From the NCBI RefSeq assembly GCF_023914155.1, contig NZ_JAMWYS010000032.1, positions 1 through 64,000 of the forward strand: a DNA stretch of 64,000 nt, given 5' to 3'. A program made the position numbers and the translations under genes. The notes below the pieces were generated by a model. The model did no database searches and had not been told where the DNA came from. It saw nothing but the letters and a program-made list of their open reading frames with translations. Origin of the DNA: Solitalea agri (GTDB lineage Bacteria > Bacteroidota > Bacteroidia > Sphingobacteriales > Sphingobacteriaceae). Within the stretch, counting starts at the first letter, position 1; every line of letters begins with the position of its first letter. Below are positions 24,441-34,123 of the stretch, one piece after another.

Positions 24441-25319
24441 GTGAAAGGAATTATTCTCGCCGGCGGTTCAGGTACACGACTACATCCATTAACATTGGCA
24501 ATGAGCAAGCAGTTAATGCCTGTTTATGACAAGCCCATGATCTATTATCCTGTCTCTACTCTTATGCTTGCAGGGATTCGTGAGATACTGATTATTTCTA
24601 CTCCGCATGACCTTCCTAATTTCGAGAAATTACTCGGTACCGGTGAAGAAATTGGGTGTAAGTTTAGTTACAAAGTGCAGGAGCAACCGAATGGTTTAGC
24701 CCAGGCATTTGTTTTAGGTGAAGACTTTATTGGTGATGACGATGTGGCATTGATTCTGGGAGATAATATATTCTTTGCGAATGGACTTGCTGAATTGTTG
24801 CAGAGTTGTATTAAACCAGAAGGTGGAATTGTATTCGCTTATCATGTTTCAGATCCTGAACGCTATGGAGTTGTAGAATTTGATAAGAATAATAATGTTA
24901 TTTCGATAGAGGAAAAACCTTTACAACCTAAATCTCATTATGCAGTACCTGGCTTATATTTTTACGATAATAATGTCGTTAAAATATCCAAGGAGATCAA
25001 CCCTTCGGCTCGAGGGGAATATGAAATAACAGATGTGAATAACGTTTATCTGCAACAAGGGAAACTGAAAGTTCGTACCCTTAATCGTGGAACGGCATGG
25101 TTAGACACAGGAACATTCGCTTCATTAATGCAGGCAGGGCAATTTGTTCAGGTAATTGAAGAACGACAAGGATTAAAAGTAGGATGCATTGAAGAGGTAG
25201 CATTCCGTATGGGTTATATTGATAAAGATCAATTACGTAAAATAGCCCAGCCATTAAAAAAGAGCGGATACGGTAATTATCTTTTAAGTATGCTGAATTT
25301 GCAAGAAGTCGGCTTATAG
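24441..25319 (+). CDS. rmlA: Glucose-1-phosphate thymidylyltransferase
   Basis: RmlA makes dTDP-glucose, the entry to dTDP-rhamnose and related sugars. The 292-aa protein, from a GTG start, has the nucleotide loop [38 protein letters not shown], and the sugar-binding [13 protein letters not shown]. It opens the surface-polysaccharide locus. rmlB, rmlC and rmlD are not in the window, so the final dTDP sugar cannot be decided here. Confidence 0.94.
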   Translation: MKGIILAGGSGTRLHPLTLAMSKQLMPVYDKPMIYYPVSTLMLAGIREILIISTPHDLPNFEKLLGTGEEIGCKFSYKVQEQPNGLAQAFVLGEDFIGDDDVALILGDNIFFANGLAELLQSCIKPEGGIVFAYHVSDPERYGVVEFDKNNNVISIEEKPLQPKSHYAVPGLYFYDNNVVKISKEINPSARGEYEITDVNNVYLQQGKLKVRTLNRGTAWLDTGTFASLMQAGQFVQVIEERQGLKVGCIEEVAFRMGYIDKDQLRKIAQPLKKSGYGNYLLSMLNLQEVGL

Positions 25320-25383
25320 ATCGGAACAAGTAGGTTTTGCTTTAAATTACAGGCAAGTGCTTTAAATAATAAAATATACACTC

Positions 25384-26361
25384 ATGAAATATATTAGTCA
25401 GCAATTAAAACAGTTTTCTAAGCAGATAAAATTTGCAGTTGATAGCTACAAACCTCATGGAATAGATAAAAACAAGTTATCGAATATAGTGATCTGCGGA
25501 ATGGGCGGTTCTGGTATTGCCGGGCGTATTGTTAAAGGATATTTTAACGATAAGCTGGATTTACCAGTAGAGGTGGTTAATGATTATGTTTTGCCGCGCT
25601 ATACTGGCGCTAAAACCTTAGCTGTTTTTTGTTCATATTCAGGAAACACTGAAGAAACCATTGCGGCTTATAAAATAGCTCATGAGAAGGGCTGTCAGAT
25701 TGTGGTTATTTCATGTGGTGGCGAACTTGAGAAGTTAGCAAAACAAAATGGAAATGTAATTTATAAAGTTGAAGGTGGTTTGCAACCTCGTATGGCATTA
25801 GGTTCTCCTTTAACCTATTTGTTTTTGATCTTCTTTGATCTTTTGGGTCAATATAAAAATGCCGACATTTTAAAGATTGCTGATTTCGTTGTTAATAGTG
25901 ATGATTATGTTATTCAAACAAGTGAATTAGTTGGCCGCTTTAATGGTACAGTTAAAAACAAATACGTAGTGGTTACTGATGCCTTCTTTGAAGGTGTTGC
26001 AACTCGTTTTGCTCAACAAATTCAGGAGAATGCTAAGCTTGAAGCATTTGTACATGTTCTACCTGAAGCTAATCACAATGTCATCGAGAGTTATTATAAT
26101 AGACTTGATACAAATTTCATTTTCTTAAATAGCCGTAATAACCATAGGACGAACCTTCGTTTCGCATTTGTAAAAGAGTTATTGGCTAAGTATGATGTGC
26201 CAATGGTGGAGTTATTGGTAAAGGATAATTCATTAAACACACTTTTCCATATCATTTATCAGCTAGATTGGCTTTCATTGCAAGTAGCAGATAAGAATAG
26301 TGCCGTATCTGATCAAATTCCTAATATTAACGCGCTTAAAGATTTTTTAAGTAAGCAATAG
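25384..26361 (+). CDS. SIS-domain sugar-phosphate isomerase (PGI/PMI type)
   Basis: The 325-aa protein has two SIS domains: ICGMGGSGIAGRI near residue 40 and the sugar-phosphate loop FCSYSGNTEETI near residue 80. The C-terminal half has EANHNVIESYY, typical of bifunctional phosphoglucose/phosphomannose isomerases. It would interconvert fructose-6-P with glucose-6-P or mannose-6-P and so feed the adjacent gmd (GDP-mannose) branch. Family membership is clear; the balance of activities is not. Confidence 0.85.
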   Translation: MKYISQQLKQFSKQIKFAVDSYKPHGIDKNKLSNIVICGMGGSGIAGRIVKGYFNDKLDLPVEVVNDYVLPRYTGAKTLAVFCSYSGNTEETIAAYKIAHEKGCQIVVISCGGELEKLAKQNGNVIYKVEGGLQPRMALGSPLTYLFLIFFDLLGQYKNADILKIADFVVNSDDYVIQTSELVGRFNGTVKNKYVVVTDAFFEGVATRFAQQIQENAKLEAFVHVLPEANHNVIESYYNRLDTNFIFLNSRNNHRTNLRFAFVKELLAKYDVPMVELLVKDNSLNTLFHIIYQLDWLSLQVADKNSAVSDQIPNINALKDFLSKQ

Positions 26362-26370
26362 ATATTCTTT

Positions 26371-26405
26371 GAGGAATAAATAGATCTATTTATTCCTCTT
26401 TTTAT
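26371..26405 (+). terminator. Terminator after the PGI/PMI gene
   Basis: GAGGAATAAATAGA and TCTATTTATTCCTC form a perfect 14-bp palindrome followed by TTTTT. Confidence 0.85.
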
Positions 26406-26426
26406 TACAACCAAAATTTATTTGAA

Positions 26427-27563
26427 TTGAAAACAGCCTTAATCACAGGTGTAACTGGTCAGGACGGAGCATATCTAGCTGAATTTTTATTAAAAAAGGG
26501 CTACTTTGTTCATGGACTAAAACGAAGAAGCTCATTGTTCAACACCGATCGAATAGATCATTTATATCAAGATCCGCACGAAGAGAACCTTAATTTTAAA
26601 TTGCACTATAGCGATTTAACGGATTCTACCAATCTCATTCGTATTATTCAGGAAACTCAACCAGATGAAATTTATAATCTTGCTGCAATGAGTCATGTAA
26701 AGGTTAGCTTTGATACTCCTGAATATACCGCTAATGCTGATGGTATAGGAACTTTAAGGATTCTGGAGGCTGTTCGATTATTAGGGTTAACTAACAAGAC
26801 AAAAGTTTATCAAGCGTCTACTTCAGAGCTTTATGGTCTGGTTCAAGCAGTTCCACAAAGTGAGACCACTCCGTTTTATCCAAGATCTCCATATGCCGTT
26901 GCTAAGCTTTACGGCTATTGGATTACAGTAAACTATAGAGAAGCATATGGAATGTATGCTTGTAATGGGATTTTATTTAATCATGAAAGTCCGATACGAG
27001 GCGAGACTTTTGTTACCCGAAAAATAACTCGTGCTGCGGCAAAAATTGCCATGGGATTACAGGATAAATTATATCTTGGAAATTTGGATGCCCAGCGTGA
27101 TTGGGGCCACGCCAAAGATTATATAGAAGCGATGTGGCTAATCCTTCAGCAAGAAAAGCCTGAAGACTATGTAATTGCAACTGGTGTTACCACTCCTGTT
27201 CGAGAATTTGTGCGTATGGCTTTTGCTGAATTAGGCATTGAACTTGAGTTTAGCGGTAAAGAAGAGAATGAAAAAGGTGTGATAATTGATCTTAACCTGG
27301 AACGATTAAAAGAGTTGGGCATCAATAGTGACAACTTGCATTTAGGAACTACCGTAGTAAAGGTTGATCCTAAGTACTATCGTCCTACAGAAGTTGATTT
27401 ACTGTTAGGAGATCCAACTAAGGCTCAAGAGAAATTAGGATGGAAACCTAAATATGATTTACAAGGTTTGGTTACTGACATGGTACTGTCAGATCTGCAC
27501 TTGATGAAAAAAGACAAGTACCTAGCCGATGGTGGCTTCAAAACCCTTAACTACTTTGAATAG
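26427..27563 (+). CDS. gmd: GDP-mannose 4,6-dehydratase
   Basis: Gmd converts GDP-mannose to GDP-4-keto-6-deoxymannose, the precursor of GDP-fucose, GDP-rhamnose or GDP-perosamine. The 378-aa SDR enzyme starts at a TTG and has the NADP loop [16 protein letters not shown], the RRSS motif, the catalytic Ser in QASTSELYG, Tyr/Lys in [12 protein letters not shown], and [17 protein letters not shown]. No GDP-fucose synthase, RMD or perosamine synthase lies nearby, so the next step must be encoded elsewhere or performed by an unrecognised partner. Its end overlaps the predicted longer frame of the SLBB gene. Confidence 0.95.
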   Translation: MKTALITGVTGQDGAYLAEFLLKKGYFVHGLKRRSSLFNTDRIDHLYQDPHEENLNFKLHYSDLTDSTNLIRIIQETQPDEIYNLAAMSHVKVSFDTPEYTANADGIGTLRILEAVRLLGLTNKTKVYQASTSELYGLVQAVPQSETTPFYPRSPYAVAKLYGYWITVNYREAYGMYACNGILFNHESPIRGETFVTRKITRAAAKIAMGLQDKLYLGNLDAQRDWGHAKDYIEAMWLILQQEKPEDYVIATGVTTPVREFVRMAFAELGIELEFSGKEENEKGVIIDLNLERLKELGINSDNLHLGTTVVKVDPKYYRPTEVDLLLGDPTKAQEKLGWKPKYDLQGLVTDMVLSDLHLMKKDKYLADGGFKTLNYFE

Positions 27564-27582
27564 AGAATTTTTTAAAGCCAGC

Positions 27583-30045
27583 ATGAAACTTCACCAGATA
27601 TTAAAAACACTTTCATTTCTTCTCGTTTTTTCAATTTCATTTAATGTTGCAACCTTTGCTCAAGTTCCAGATTTGAGTGATCTTTCTTCTGTGAAAGTTG
27701 ATAATTTAAGTGATGATCAAATTCGTCAGTTTATCGTTCAAGCTAAGAAAAGTGGGTATTCTGACACTCAATTGGAGCAATTGGCTTTGCAGAAGGGAAT
27801 GCCATCTTCTGAAATTGCTAAACTTCGTAAACGAATAGATAAATTAGGTGGATTTGAAGAAGTTCAAAATGGAGCGGCTGGTACTTCTAAAGTTTCTGAT
27901 GGTCAATCCCGTGAGTTTGATAAAGATGAATTGGTAGAAAATCCGGGCGATGGTACACCGTCAGGTAGCAAAATTTTTGGAGCGGAGATTTTTAACAATA
28001 AGCGCTTAAGTTTTGAGCCGAATCTTAAGATGGCTACTCCGCAAAATTATCAATTGGGCCCAGGTGATCAGCTTATACTAGATATTTATGGGGTTTCAGA
28101 AGCTAACTATCAGTTAACTGTTAGCCCGGAAGGGTCGATAAGAATTCCATATATAGGTCCGGTAACAGTAAGTGGTTTAACCATAGAGCAAGCGAGAAAG
28201 AAAATTTCAAATCAATTGGCCTCCGTTTATCAAGGTATGAAATCAGGCCAAACCTCGGTTAATATTACTTTGGGGAATATTCGTTCAATAAAGGTTGTGA
28301 TCTTAGGGGAGGTTAAACTTCCGGGTACATTTACCTTACCTTCATTGGCTACAGCATTTAATGCATTATATTCTTCAGGCGGACCTTCTGCAAATGGTTC
28401 TTTTCGAAATATTAAAATTATCAGAAATAACAAGGTGGTTTCTGTTATTGATGTGTATGATTTTTTGATTAATGGGGACCAAAGTAAAAATATCAGACTC
28501 CAAGATCAGGATGTCATCAAAGTAAGTCCTTATGACACCAGAGTGGAGATTGCAGGTGAAGTTAAGCGTCCAGGTTTGTTTGAAGTAAAGGCAAACGAAT
28601 CTTTAGCTGATGTTCTTAAGTTTACCGGAGGATTTACAGATGATGCTTATCGCCAGGTAATAAAAGTTGTTCGAAATACTGCAAAGGAAAAAAGCGTAGC
28701 TGATGTTTCATCAGAACTATTCGAAATGTTTACTCCCAAAACAGGTGATGTTTATACCATTGAAAAAATTCTCGATAGATTCGAGAATAGAGTACAAATT
28801 AATGGTGCTGTTTTTCGTCCTGGGAAATACGCTCTTGAAACGGGAATGACCTTAAGTCAGCTTTTAATTAAAGCAGAGGGAGTAAGGGAAGATGCTTTTA
28901 TGAACAGAGGAATCGTTTATCGTCTTAAGAATGATCTTACACCTGAAATCGTCTCTTTTAATGTTACAGACATTATTTCAGGAAAGGCAAGTGATCTTGC
29001 ATTAAAGAGAGAAGATATTGTTACAATATCTTCTAAGTTTGATCTAAAAGAGAACTATACTTTTTCAATACAAGGTGAAGTAATGAACCCTGGTGTATTT
29101 CCTTATGCTGAAAATACTCGCCTAGCTGATCTGATTTTATTGGCGGGTGGATTAAGAGACAAAGCGTCATTAAGCAGGATTGAGGTTTCACGAAGACTTA
29201 AATCAGTAGATTCATTGTCTAAAGAGGCTACTACAGCCCAGTTGTTTCAGTTTTCTTTAAACAAAGATTTGACAGATCTGGGTGGAGCCGGTAACTTCAT
29301 ATTGGAGCCTTTCGATGAGATTAGTATTCGTCCGGCACCTGGTTATCAGGAGCAGAAAAATGTCAAATTGGAGGGAGAGATCCTTTATCCTGGACTTTAT
29401 GCTCTTGTGACTAAAAATGAACGTATTTCAGATGTTATTAAACGTTCTGGAGGGCTTTCACCACTGGCTTACTCTGAAGGAGCTGTATTAATTAGACGCA
29501 AAAAACTAACAGGAACAGACAGACTACTTCAAGAGCAAAAATTAGAGGCTTTGGAGAAACAGAGCCGTGACTCTGTGAAATCTAGTAAGGTTATTAGAGA
29601 AGAGTTACATGATCAGACAACATTGCTCGGTATTAATCTTCCTAAAATTTTAGGAAATCCTGGTTCAAAATATGACTTGCTGTTGGAAGATGGTGACGTA
29701 ATCAAAATTCCAACTCACCTGCAAACTGTCGATGTAAAGGGAGAAGTATTGTTTCCAGTGTTAATAAGATATGATAAAGGAAGAGGATTTAAGGATTATA
29801 TTCTTGGTGCAGGTGGGTTTTCTGCTAAAGCTCTTAAGAATAAATCGTATGTAGTGTACGCCAATGGTTCAGTATCTAGTACACGTAATTTTTTATTTTT
29901 CCGAAGTTATCCTTCAATAAAACCAGGAGCAGAGATTTACGTTCCCGTACGTGAAGATAAAGAAAGATTAAGTACAGCAGGAATAATAGGGCTAACAACT
30001 AGTATTGTATCTATGGCTGCACTTATAATTTCGGTGTTGCAATAA
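27583..30045 (+). CDS. Polysaccharide export protein with SLBB repeats (Wza-like)
   Basis: The 820-aa protein has a signal peptide (HQILKTLSFLLVFSISFNV, cleaved after FAQ), a helical leader, a Poly_export domain (YQLGPGDQLILDIYG and VSPEGSIRIPYIGPVTVSGL), then several SLBB domains with repeated VxGEVxxPGxF and GGLxxxA signatures, and a C-terminal membrane segment (STAGIIGLTTSIVSMAALII). It should form the outer-membrane/periplasmic channel for the polysaccharide, like Wza but larger, as in Bacteroidota. The ATG at 27583 is preferred over an in-frame start at 27529 because it places the signal peptide at the N-terminus. Confidence 0.92.
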   Translation: MKLHQILKTLSFLLVFSISFNVATFAQVPDLSDLSSVKVDNLSDDQIRQFIVQAKKSGYSDTQLEQLALQKGMPSSEIAKLRKRIDKLGGFEEVQNGAAGTSKVSDGQSREFDKDELVENPGDGTPSGSKIFGAEIFNNKRLSFEPNLKMATPQNYQLGPGDQLILDIYGVSEANYQLTVSPEGSIRIPYIGPVTVSGLTIEQARKKISNQLASVYQGMKSGQTSVNITLGNIRSIKVVILGEVKLPGTFTLPSLATAFNALYSSGGPSANGSFRNIKIIRNNKVVSVIDVYDFLINGDQSKNIRLQDQDVIKVSPYDTRVEIAGEVKRPGLFEVKANESLADVLKFTGGFTDDAYRQVIKVVRNTAKEKSVADVSSELFEMFTPKTGDVYTIEKILDRFENRVQINGAVFRPGKYALETGMTLSQLLIKAEGVREDAFMNRGIVYRLKNDLTPEIVSFNVTDIISGKASDLALKREDIVTISSKFDLKENYTFSIQGEVMNPGVFPYAENTRLADLILLAGGLRDKASLSRIEVSRRLKSVDSLSKEATTAQLFQFSLNKDLTDLGGAGNFILEPFDEISIRPAPGYQEQKNVKLEGEILYPGLYALVTKNERISDVIKRSGGLSPLAYSEGAVLIRRKKLTGTDRLLQEQKLEALEKQSRDSVKSSKVIREELHDQTTLLGINLPKILGNPGSKYDLLLEDGDVIKIPTHLQTVDVKGEVLFPVLIRYDKGRGFKDYILGAGGFSAKALKNKSYVVYANGSVSSTRNFLFFRSYPSIKPGAEIYVPVREDKERLSTAGIIGLTTSIVSMAALIISVLQ

Positions 30046-30293
30046 AAGACTGTGATTCTAGTGGTCATTTTGGGAATGGGGTTTTAACTAAAATCAGAAA
30101 AAATTGATGCCAGATTAAAACATGGTAATTAATAAGTATAGGTTAAAATCCGGAGACGTTATTTATAAGGAAATATGTACATGTAAATAATTCTTCCTTT
30201 TAGTTCAATAAGTTGATAAATCTTTCGAATTTAGCATTCTCTAAAGCTCAGCTTGACTGAAGATTAAATCAGTTTAGCTCAATTCAGAATAAA
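30046..30293. other. Gap between the SLBB gene and legB
   Basis: This 248-base AT-rich spacer holds no convincing gene. The only short ATG frame has 22 codons and no recognisable features. No strong hairpin or exact TAnnTTTG box was seen; GATAAATCTTTCG near 30213 is a possible weak promoter for legB. Confidence 0.4.
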
Positions 30294-31292
30294 ATGATTT
30301 TAAAAGATAAGAAAGTTTTAATAACCGGAGCAGACGGCTTTATTGGGAGCCACCTCGTGGAACAGATGATTCAGGAAGGTGCCAGAGTAAAGGCATTTAC
30401 CTATTATAATTCATTTAATAGCTGGGGATGGTTAGATTCATTTCCCAAAGAGTTATTAAGTCAAATTGAAGTTTTTTCAGGAGATATTCGTGATCCTTAT
30501 GGTGTTCGGACGGCAGTAAAAGGTTGTGATGTGGTGTTCCACCTAGCAGCATTAATTGCGATCCCGTATAGCTATCATTCTCCTGATAGTTATGTTGATA
30601 CTAATATTAAGGGCACATTGAATATATTGAATGCCGCCCGTGATTTCGATGTTGAAAAAACCTTGGTTACCTCCACTTCGGAAGTTTATGGTACGGCACT
30701 GCATGTTCCTATAGATGAAAGTCATCCACGTCAGGGGCAATCGCCGTATTCGGCTACAAAAATTGGTGCTGACCATATTGCTGAATCTTATTATCGCAGT
30801 TTCAATTTGCCAGTAACTATAGTTCGTCCGTTTAACACTTTCGGCCCCCGTCAATCGGCCCGAGCTGTAATTCCAACTATTATTACACAGTTGTTGTCAG
30901 GTAAGGAGGAAATTAAACTAGGTGCATTGCATCCAACACGTGATTTACTTTTTGTTAAGGATACTGCAAACGGATTTGTGGAGATTGCGAAAAGTAATTC
31001 TTTATTAGGCGAAGAAGTTAATATTGCCACTCACTCTGAAATAACCATAGGAGATCTGGCACAAAAACTTATTGATCTTATTAATCCAAATGCAAGAATT
31101 ATTTCTGATGATATTAGGTTAAGACCTGAGAAAAGCGAAGTGGAAAGACTTTTTGGGTCCAACCAAAAAATACTGCAGCATACAAACTGGGAACAACAAT
31201 ATTCATTAGATGAAGGCTTGAAGTTATCTATAGAATGGTTTAGTAAGCCGGAAAATCTTAAACAGTATAAAACTGATATTTACAATGTATAA
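30294..31292 (+). CDS. legB: UDP/GDP-sugar 4,6-dehydratase of the legionaminic acid pathway
   Basis: LegB removes water from an activated N-acetylglucosamine-type sugar to give the 4-keto-6-deoxy intermediate. The 332-aa extended SDR has the NAD loop ITGADGFIGSHLVEQM, the LegB-like YYNSFNSWGWLD segment, the catalytic TSTSEVYGTA and the Tyr/Lys pair in QSPYSATKIGADH, plus a C-terminal arm RPEKSEVERLFGSN. PseB, the pseudaminic acid counterpart, starts differently. legC overlaps its 3' end by eight bases, so the pair is coupled. Confidence 0.9.
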   Translation: MILKDKKVLITGADGFIGSHLVEQMIQEGARVKAFTYYNSFNSWGWLDSFPKELLSQIEVFSGDIRDPYGVRTAVKGCDVVFHLAALIAIPYSYHSPDSYVDTNIKGTLNILNAARDFDVEKTLVTSTSEVYGTALHVPIDESHPRQGQSPYSATKIGADHIAESYYRSFNLPVTIVRPFNTFGPRQSARAVIPTIITQLLSGKEEIKLGALHPTRDLLFVKDTANGFVEIAKSNSLLGEEVNIATHSEITIGDLAQKLIDLINPNARIISDDIRLRPEKSEVERLFGSNQKILQHTNWEQQYSLDEGLKLSIEWFSKPENLKQYKTDIYNV

Positions 31293-32427
31293 GAAAGTAG
31301 TAGAATTTATTCGTGAACAGTTTAAAACAGACGAATTTATTCCTCTGCATGCTCCGGTTTTCACTGGGAATGAGAAAGAATATTTGCTTGAAACTATTGA
31401 TTCTACATTTGTTTCTTCAGTAGGTAAGTACGTAGATAAGTTTGAAGAGCTTATTCGAGATTATACCGGCGCTAAATATGCAATCGCTACAACAAATGGG
31501 ACTAGTGCATTACATATGGCTCTTATGTTAGCTGGCGTAAAACAAGGTGATTTGGTTTTAACTCAGCCCCTATCGTTCATTGCTACATGTAATGCTATAA
31601 GTTATATTGGGGCAGAGCCATTGTTTATTGATGTTGATAAGGAAACACTGAGCCTATCAGCAGATGCACTAAATGAATTTCTAAAAGAAGCGGTTGAAGT
31701 TAAAGATGGCCAGGCTATTCATAAGAATACAGGGCGAAGAATAGCAGCTTGTATTCCAATGCATACATTTGGTCATCCTGCTAGAATTGATGAATTGGTT
31801 GATCTTTGTCAGCAGTATAATATTAACCTTATTGAGGATGCCGCTGAATCATTGGGTACAACATATAAGAACCAGCAAACAGGAACATTTGGTTTGTTAG
31901 GGACATATAGTTTTAATGGGAATAAAACCATAACCTGCGGTGGTGGAGGGATGATAGTTACCAATGATGAGCATTTAGGTAAACTAGCAAAACATTTGAC
32001 TACTCAGGCCAAAGTGCCACATAGATGGGATTTTGTTCACGATCATATAGGCTATAATTATCGTCTTCCTAATTTAAACGCAGCATTGGCTTGTGCTCAA
32101 ATTGAACAATTAGATGCTTTTATTGCTAATAAAAGAGAGTTAGCAGAGAACTATCACAATTTCTTTGCAAAACAGGATATTCAATTTGTATCAGAACCAA
32201 ACGATTCGAAATCAAATTATTGGTTAAATGCTATTTTATTAAAAAATAGGGAAGAAAGAGATGAATTTCTTACTTATTCTAATGAGAATGGAGTGATGAC
32301 AAGGCCTGTTTGGGAATTGATGAATAGACTGCCGATGTTTACTAAAGCTATTACAACTGATATCAGTAATGCAGAATGGATAGCTGATAGATTAGTTAAT
32401 ATTCCAAGTAGTGTGCGCGTTAAATAA
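31285..32427 (+). CDS. legC: Aminotransferase of the legionaminic acid pathway
   Basis: LegC transfers an amino group to C4 of the LegB product using PLP. The 380-aa DegT/DnrJ/EryC1-family enzyme has the substrate loop TNGTSALHMAL (71-80 region), EDAAESLGTTY, and the PLP lysine Lys214 in SFNGNKTITCGGGG, where the family usually has a His or Ser near this Lys. It starts inside the legB 3' end, and the acyltransferase starts 5 bases after its stop. Its place between LegB and the NeuB-like synthase supports this role over other sugar aminotransferases. Confidence 0.9.
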   Translation: MYKKVVEFIREQFKTDEFIPLHAPVFTGNEKEYLLETIDSTFVSSVGKYVDKFEELIRDYTGAKYAIATTNGTSALHMALMLAGVKQGDLVLTQPLSFIATCNAISYIGAEPLFIDVDKETLSLSADALNEFLKEAVEVKDGQAIHKNTGRRIAACIPMHTFGHPARIDELVDLCQQYNINLIEDAAESLGTTYKNQQTGTFGLLGTYSFNGNKTITCGGGGMIVTNDEHLGKLAKHLTTQAKVPHRWDFVHDHIGYNYRLPNLNAALACAQIEQLDAFIANKRELAENYHNFFAKQDIQFVSEPNDSKSNYWLNAILLKNREERDEFLTYSNENGVMTRPVWELMNRLPMFTKAITTDISNAEWIADRLVNIPSSVRVK

Positions 32428-32432
32428 ACCAT

Positions 32433-33059
32433 ATGAAAGAATCCGTTTCCGACGTAATACTGGTGGGCTATTCAGGTCATGCTTATGTGGTTGCTGATAT
32501 TTTGATTCAAAATGGGGTTAAAATCAAAGGATATTTAGACAAAGCAAAGAAGGATATCAATCCGTTTAAACTTGAATATCTAGGAGTTGATGATACTTGG
32601 ATGGACGATTTTGCACCATGCGGATTTATTGTAGCAATAGGCGATAATAATATTCGAGGAAAAATTTACGATTCTTTTAAGAAGAAATTAATACAGTTAA
32701 TAAATGTCATTCATTCTTCATCCGTTATTTCTAATACAGTGATAATAGGAAGTGGCTTGATGATCATGCCAAATGTAGTTGTTAACTCATTTGCGCGAAT
32801 AGGAGATGGTGTTATTCTTAATTCTAATTGCACCGTTGAACACGAATGTTTAATAGGTAATTATGTTCATATTGCACCAGGAGCTGTTTTGGCTGGTAAT
32901 GTAACAGTTGGAGATTATACATTTATTGGTGCAGGAGCCGTTGTAAAACAAGGGGTAAGGATTGGTAAAAACGTTGTCATAGGAGCCGGTTGTGTTGTGT
33001 TGAATGATGTTGAAGATAATCAGGTTGTAATCGGAAATCCAGGCAGACTCATGAAGTAA
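32433..33059 (+). CDS. NeuD/LegH-like sugar O- or N-acetyltransferase
   Basis: The 208-aa protein combines an N-terminal PglD-type Rossmann domain (DVILVGYSGHAYVVADIL) with a left-handed parallel beta-helix of hexapeptide repeats (about residues 95-205, including NSNCTVEHECLIGNYVHIAP). The His in VEHEC is the expected catalytic base. In the Leg pathway this step N-acetylates the 4-amino sugar (LegH); sialic acid clusters have the O-acetylating NeuD. Position between legC and legI favours the LegH step, but NeuD-type O-acetylation cannot be excluded. Confidence 0.85.
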   Translation: MKESVSDVILVGYSGHAYVVADILIQNGVKIKGYLDKAKKDINPFKLEYLGVDDTWMDDFAPCGFIVAIGDNNIRGKIYDSFKKKLIQLINVIHSSSVISNTVIIGSGLMIMPNVVVNSFARIGDGVILNSNCTVEHECLIGNYVHIAPGAVLAGNVTVGDYTFIGAGAVVKQGVRIGKNVVIGAGCVVLNDVEDNQVVIGNPGRLMK

Positions 33060-33068
33060 TAATTAATT

Positions 33069-34109
33069 ATGAGCATTAGTAAAACAAAAAACAAGGTCTT
33101 AATTATTGCAGAGGCTGGAGTTAACCATAATGGAGATATTAACTTAGCCAAAAAGTTAATTGATGTTGCTTCTGATGCGGGAGTTGATTACGTCAAGTTT
33201 CAGACATTTAAAGCTGAAAAGCTGGTAAGCAAATCGGCGAAGAAGGCTGAGTACCAGGAGAGAAATATAGGTGACGGGGATGATTCTCAATTCAATATGC
33301 TGAAAAGTCTGGAGTTGGATGAAGCGACACATCATGAATTGATAGATTACTGCAATCAAAAAGGTATTCGCTTCCTATCCACTGCATTTGATTTGGAAAG
33401 CGTTGATTTGCTAAACAAATTGGGCATCGATTTATATAAAGTGCCTTCCGGGGAAATTACCAATTACCCTTATCTGAAAAAGATTGGATCTATGGGTAAT
33501 CCGGTGATCGTTTCAACCGGTATGGCTGATATGAAGGAAATCGCTGACGCGTTGAATGCACTAAAAGAAGCCGGAACATCTCAGGAACAGATCACTGTTT
33601 TGCATTGCAATACCGAATATCCGACTCCTATGCCAGACGTAAACCTGCTGGCAATGAAAAGTATTCAACAGGAGTTTGGGATAAAAGTTGGTTATTCAGA
33701 TCATACCCTTGGCATTGAAGTGCCAATTGCAGCGGTGGCTTTAGGAGCTATTTGTATTGAAAAACACTTTACCCTCGATCGGAATATGGAGGGCCCTGAT
33801 CATAAAGCCTCATTGGAGCCTAACGAGCTAAAGTCAATGGTTACGGCAATCAGAAATATTGAAGCCGCATTAGGAAATGGAGTTAAGCATGCTTCAGTTT
33901 CTGAGATGAAAAATAAAGATGTTGCCAGGAAAAGTATTCATTTAGCCAAGGATTTATCTATAGGACATATTTTGGCTGAGGTCGACCTAATTATGAAGCG
34001 TCCTGGAAATGGAATTAGTCCAATGGAATTACCCAATATCATAGGTCTTAAGATAAAGAGAAATTTGGAAGAAGATTCCATGTTAAATTGGGAAGATTTA
34101 GAAAAATAA
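33069..34109 (+). CDS. legI: N,N'-diacetyllegionaminate synthase (NeuB family)
   Basis: LegI condenses phosphoenolpyruvate with 2,4-diacetamido-2,4,6-trideoxymannose to give legionaminic acid. The 346-aa protein has the NeuB TIM barrel (IAEAGVNHNGDINLAKKLID, DYVKFQTFKAEKLV, KVPSGEITNYPYL, VSTGMAD, HCNTEYPTP, GYSDHTLG, EKHFTLDRNMEGPDHKAS) and a C-terminal SAF antifreeze-like domain (about 285-346). NeuB, PseI and LegI share this fold; the legB/legC neighbours make the legionaminic reading more likely than sialic acid. Confidence 0.9.
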   Translation: MSISKTKNKVLIIAEAGVNHNGDINLAKKLIDVASDAGVDYVKFQTFKAEKLVSKSAKKAEYQERNIGDGDDSQFNMLKSLELDEATHHELIDYCNQKGIRFLSTAFDLESVDLLNKLGIDLYKVPSGEITNYPYLKKIGSMGNPVIVSTGMADMKEIADALNALKEAGTSQEQITVLHCNTEYPTPMPDVNLLAMKSIQQEFGIKVGYSDHTLGIEVPIAAVALGAICIEKHFTLDRNMEGPDHKASLEPNELKSMVTAIRNIEAALGNGVKHASVSEMKNKDVARKSIHLAKDLSIGHILAEVDLIMKRPGNGISPMELPNIIGLKIKRNLEEDSMLNWEDLEK

Positions 34110-34123
34110 TAGATCATAGAAAA

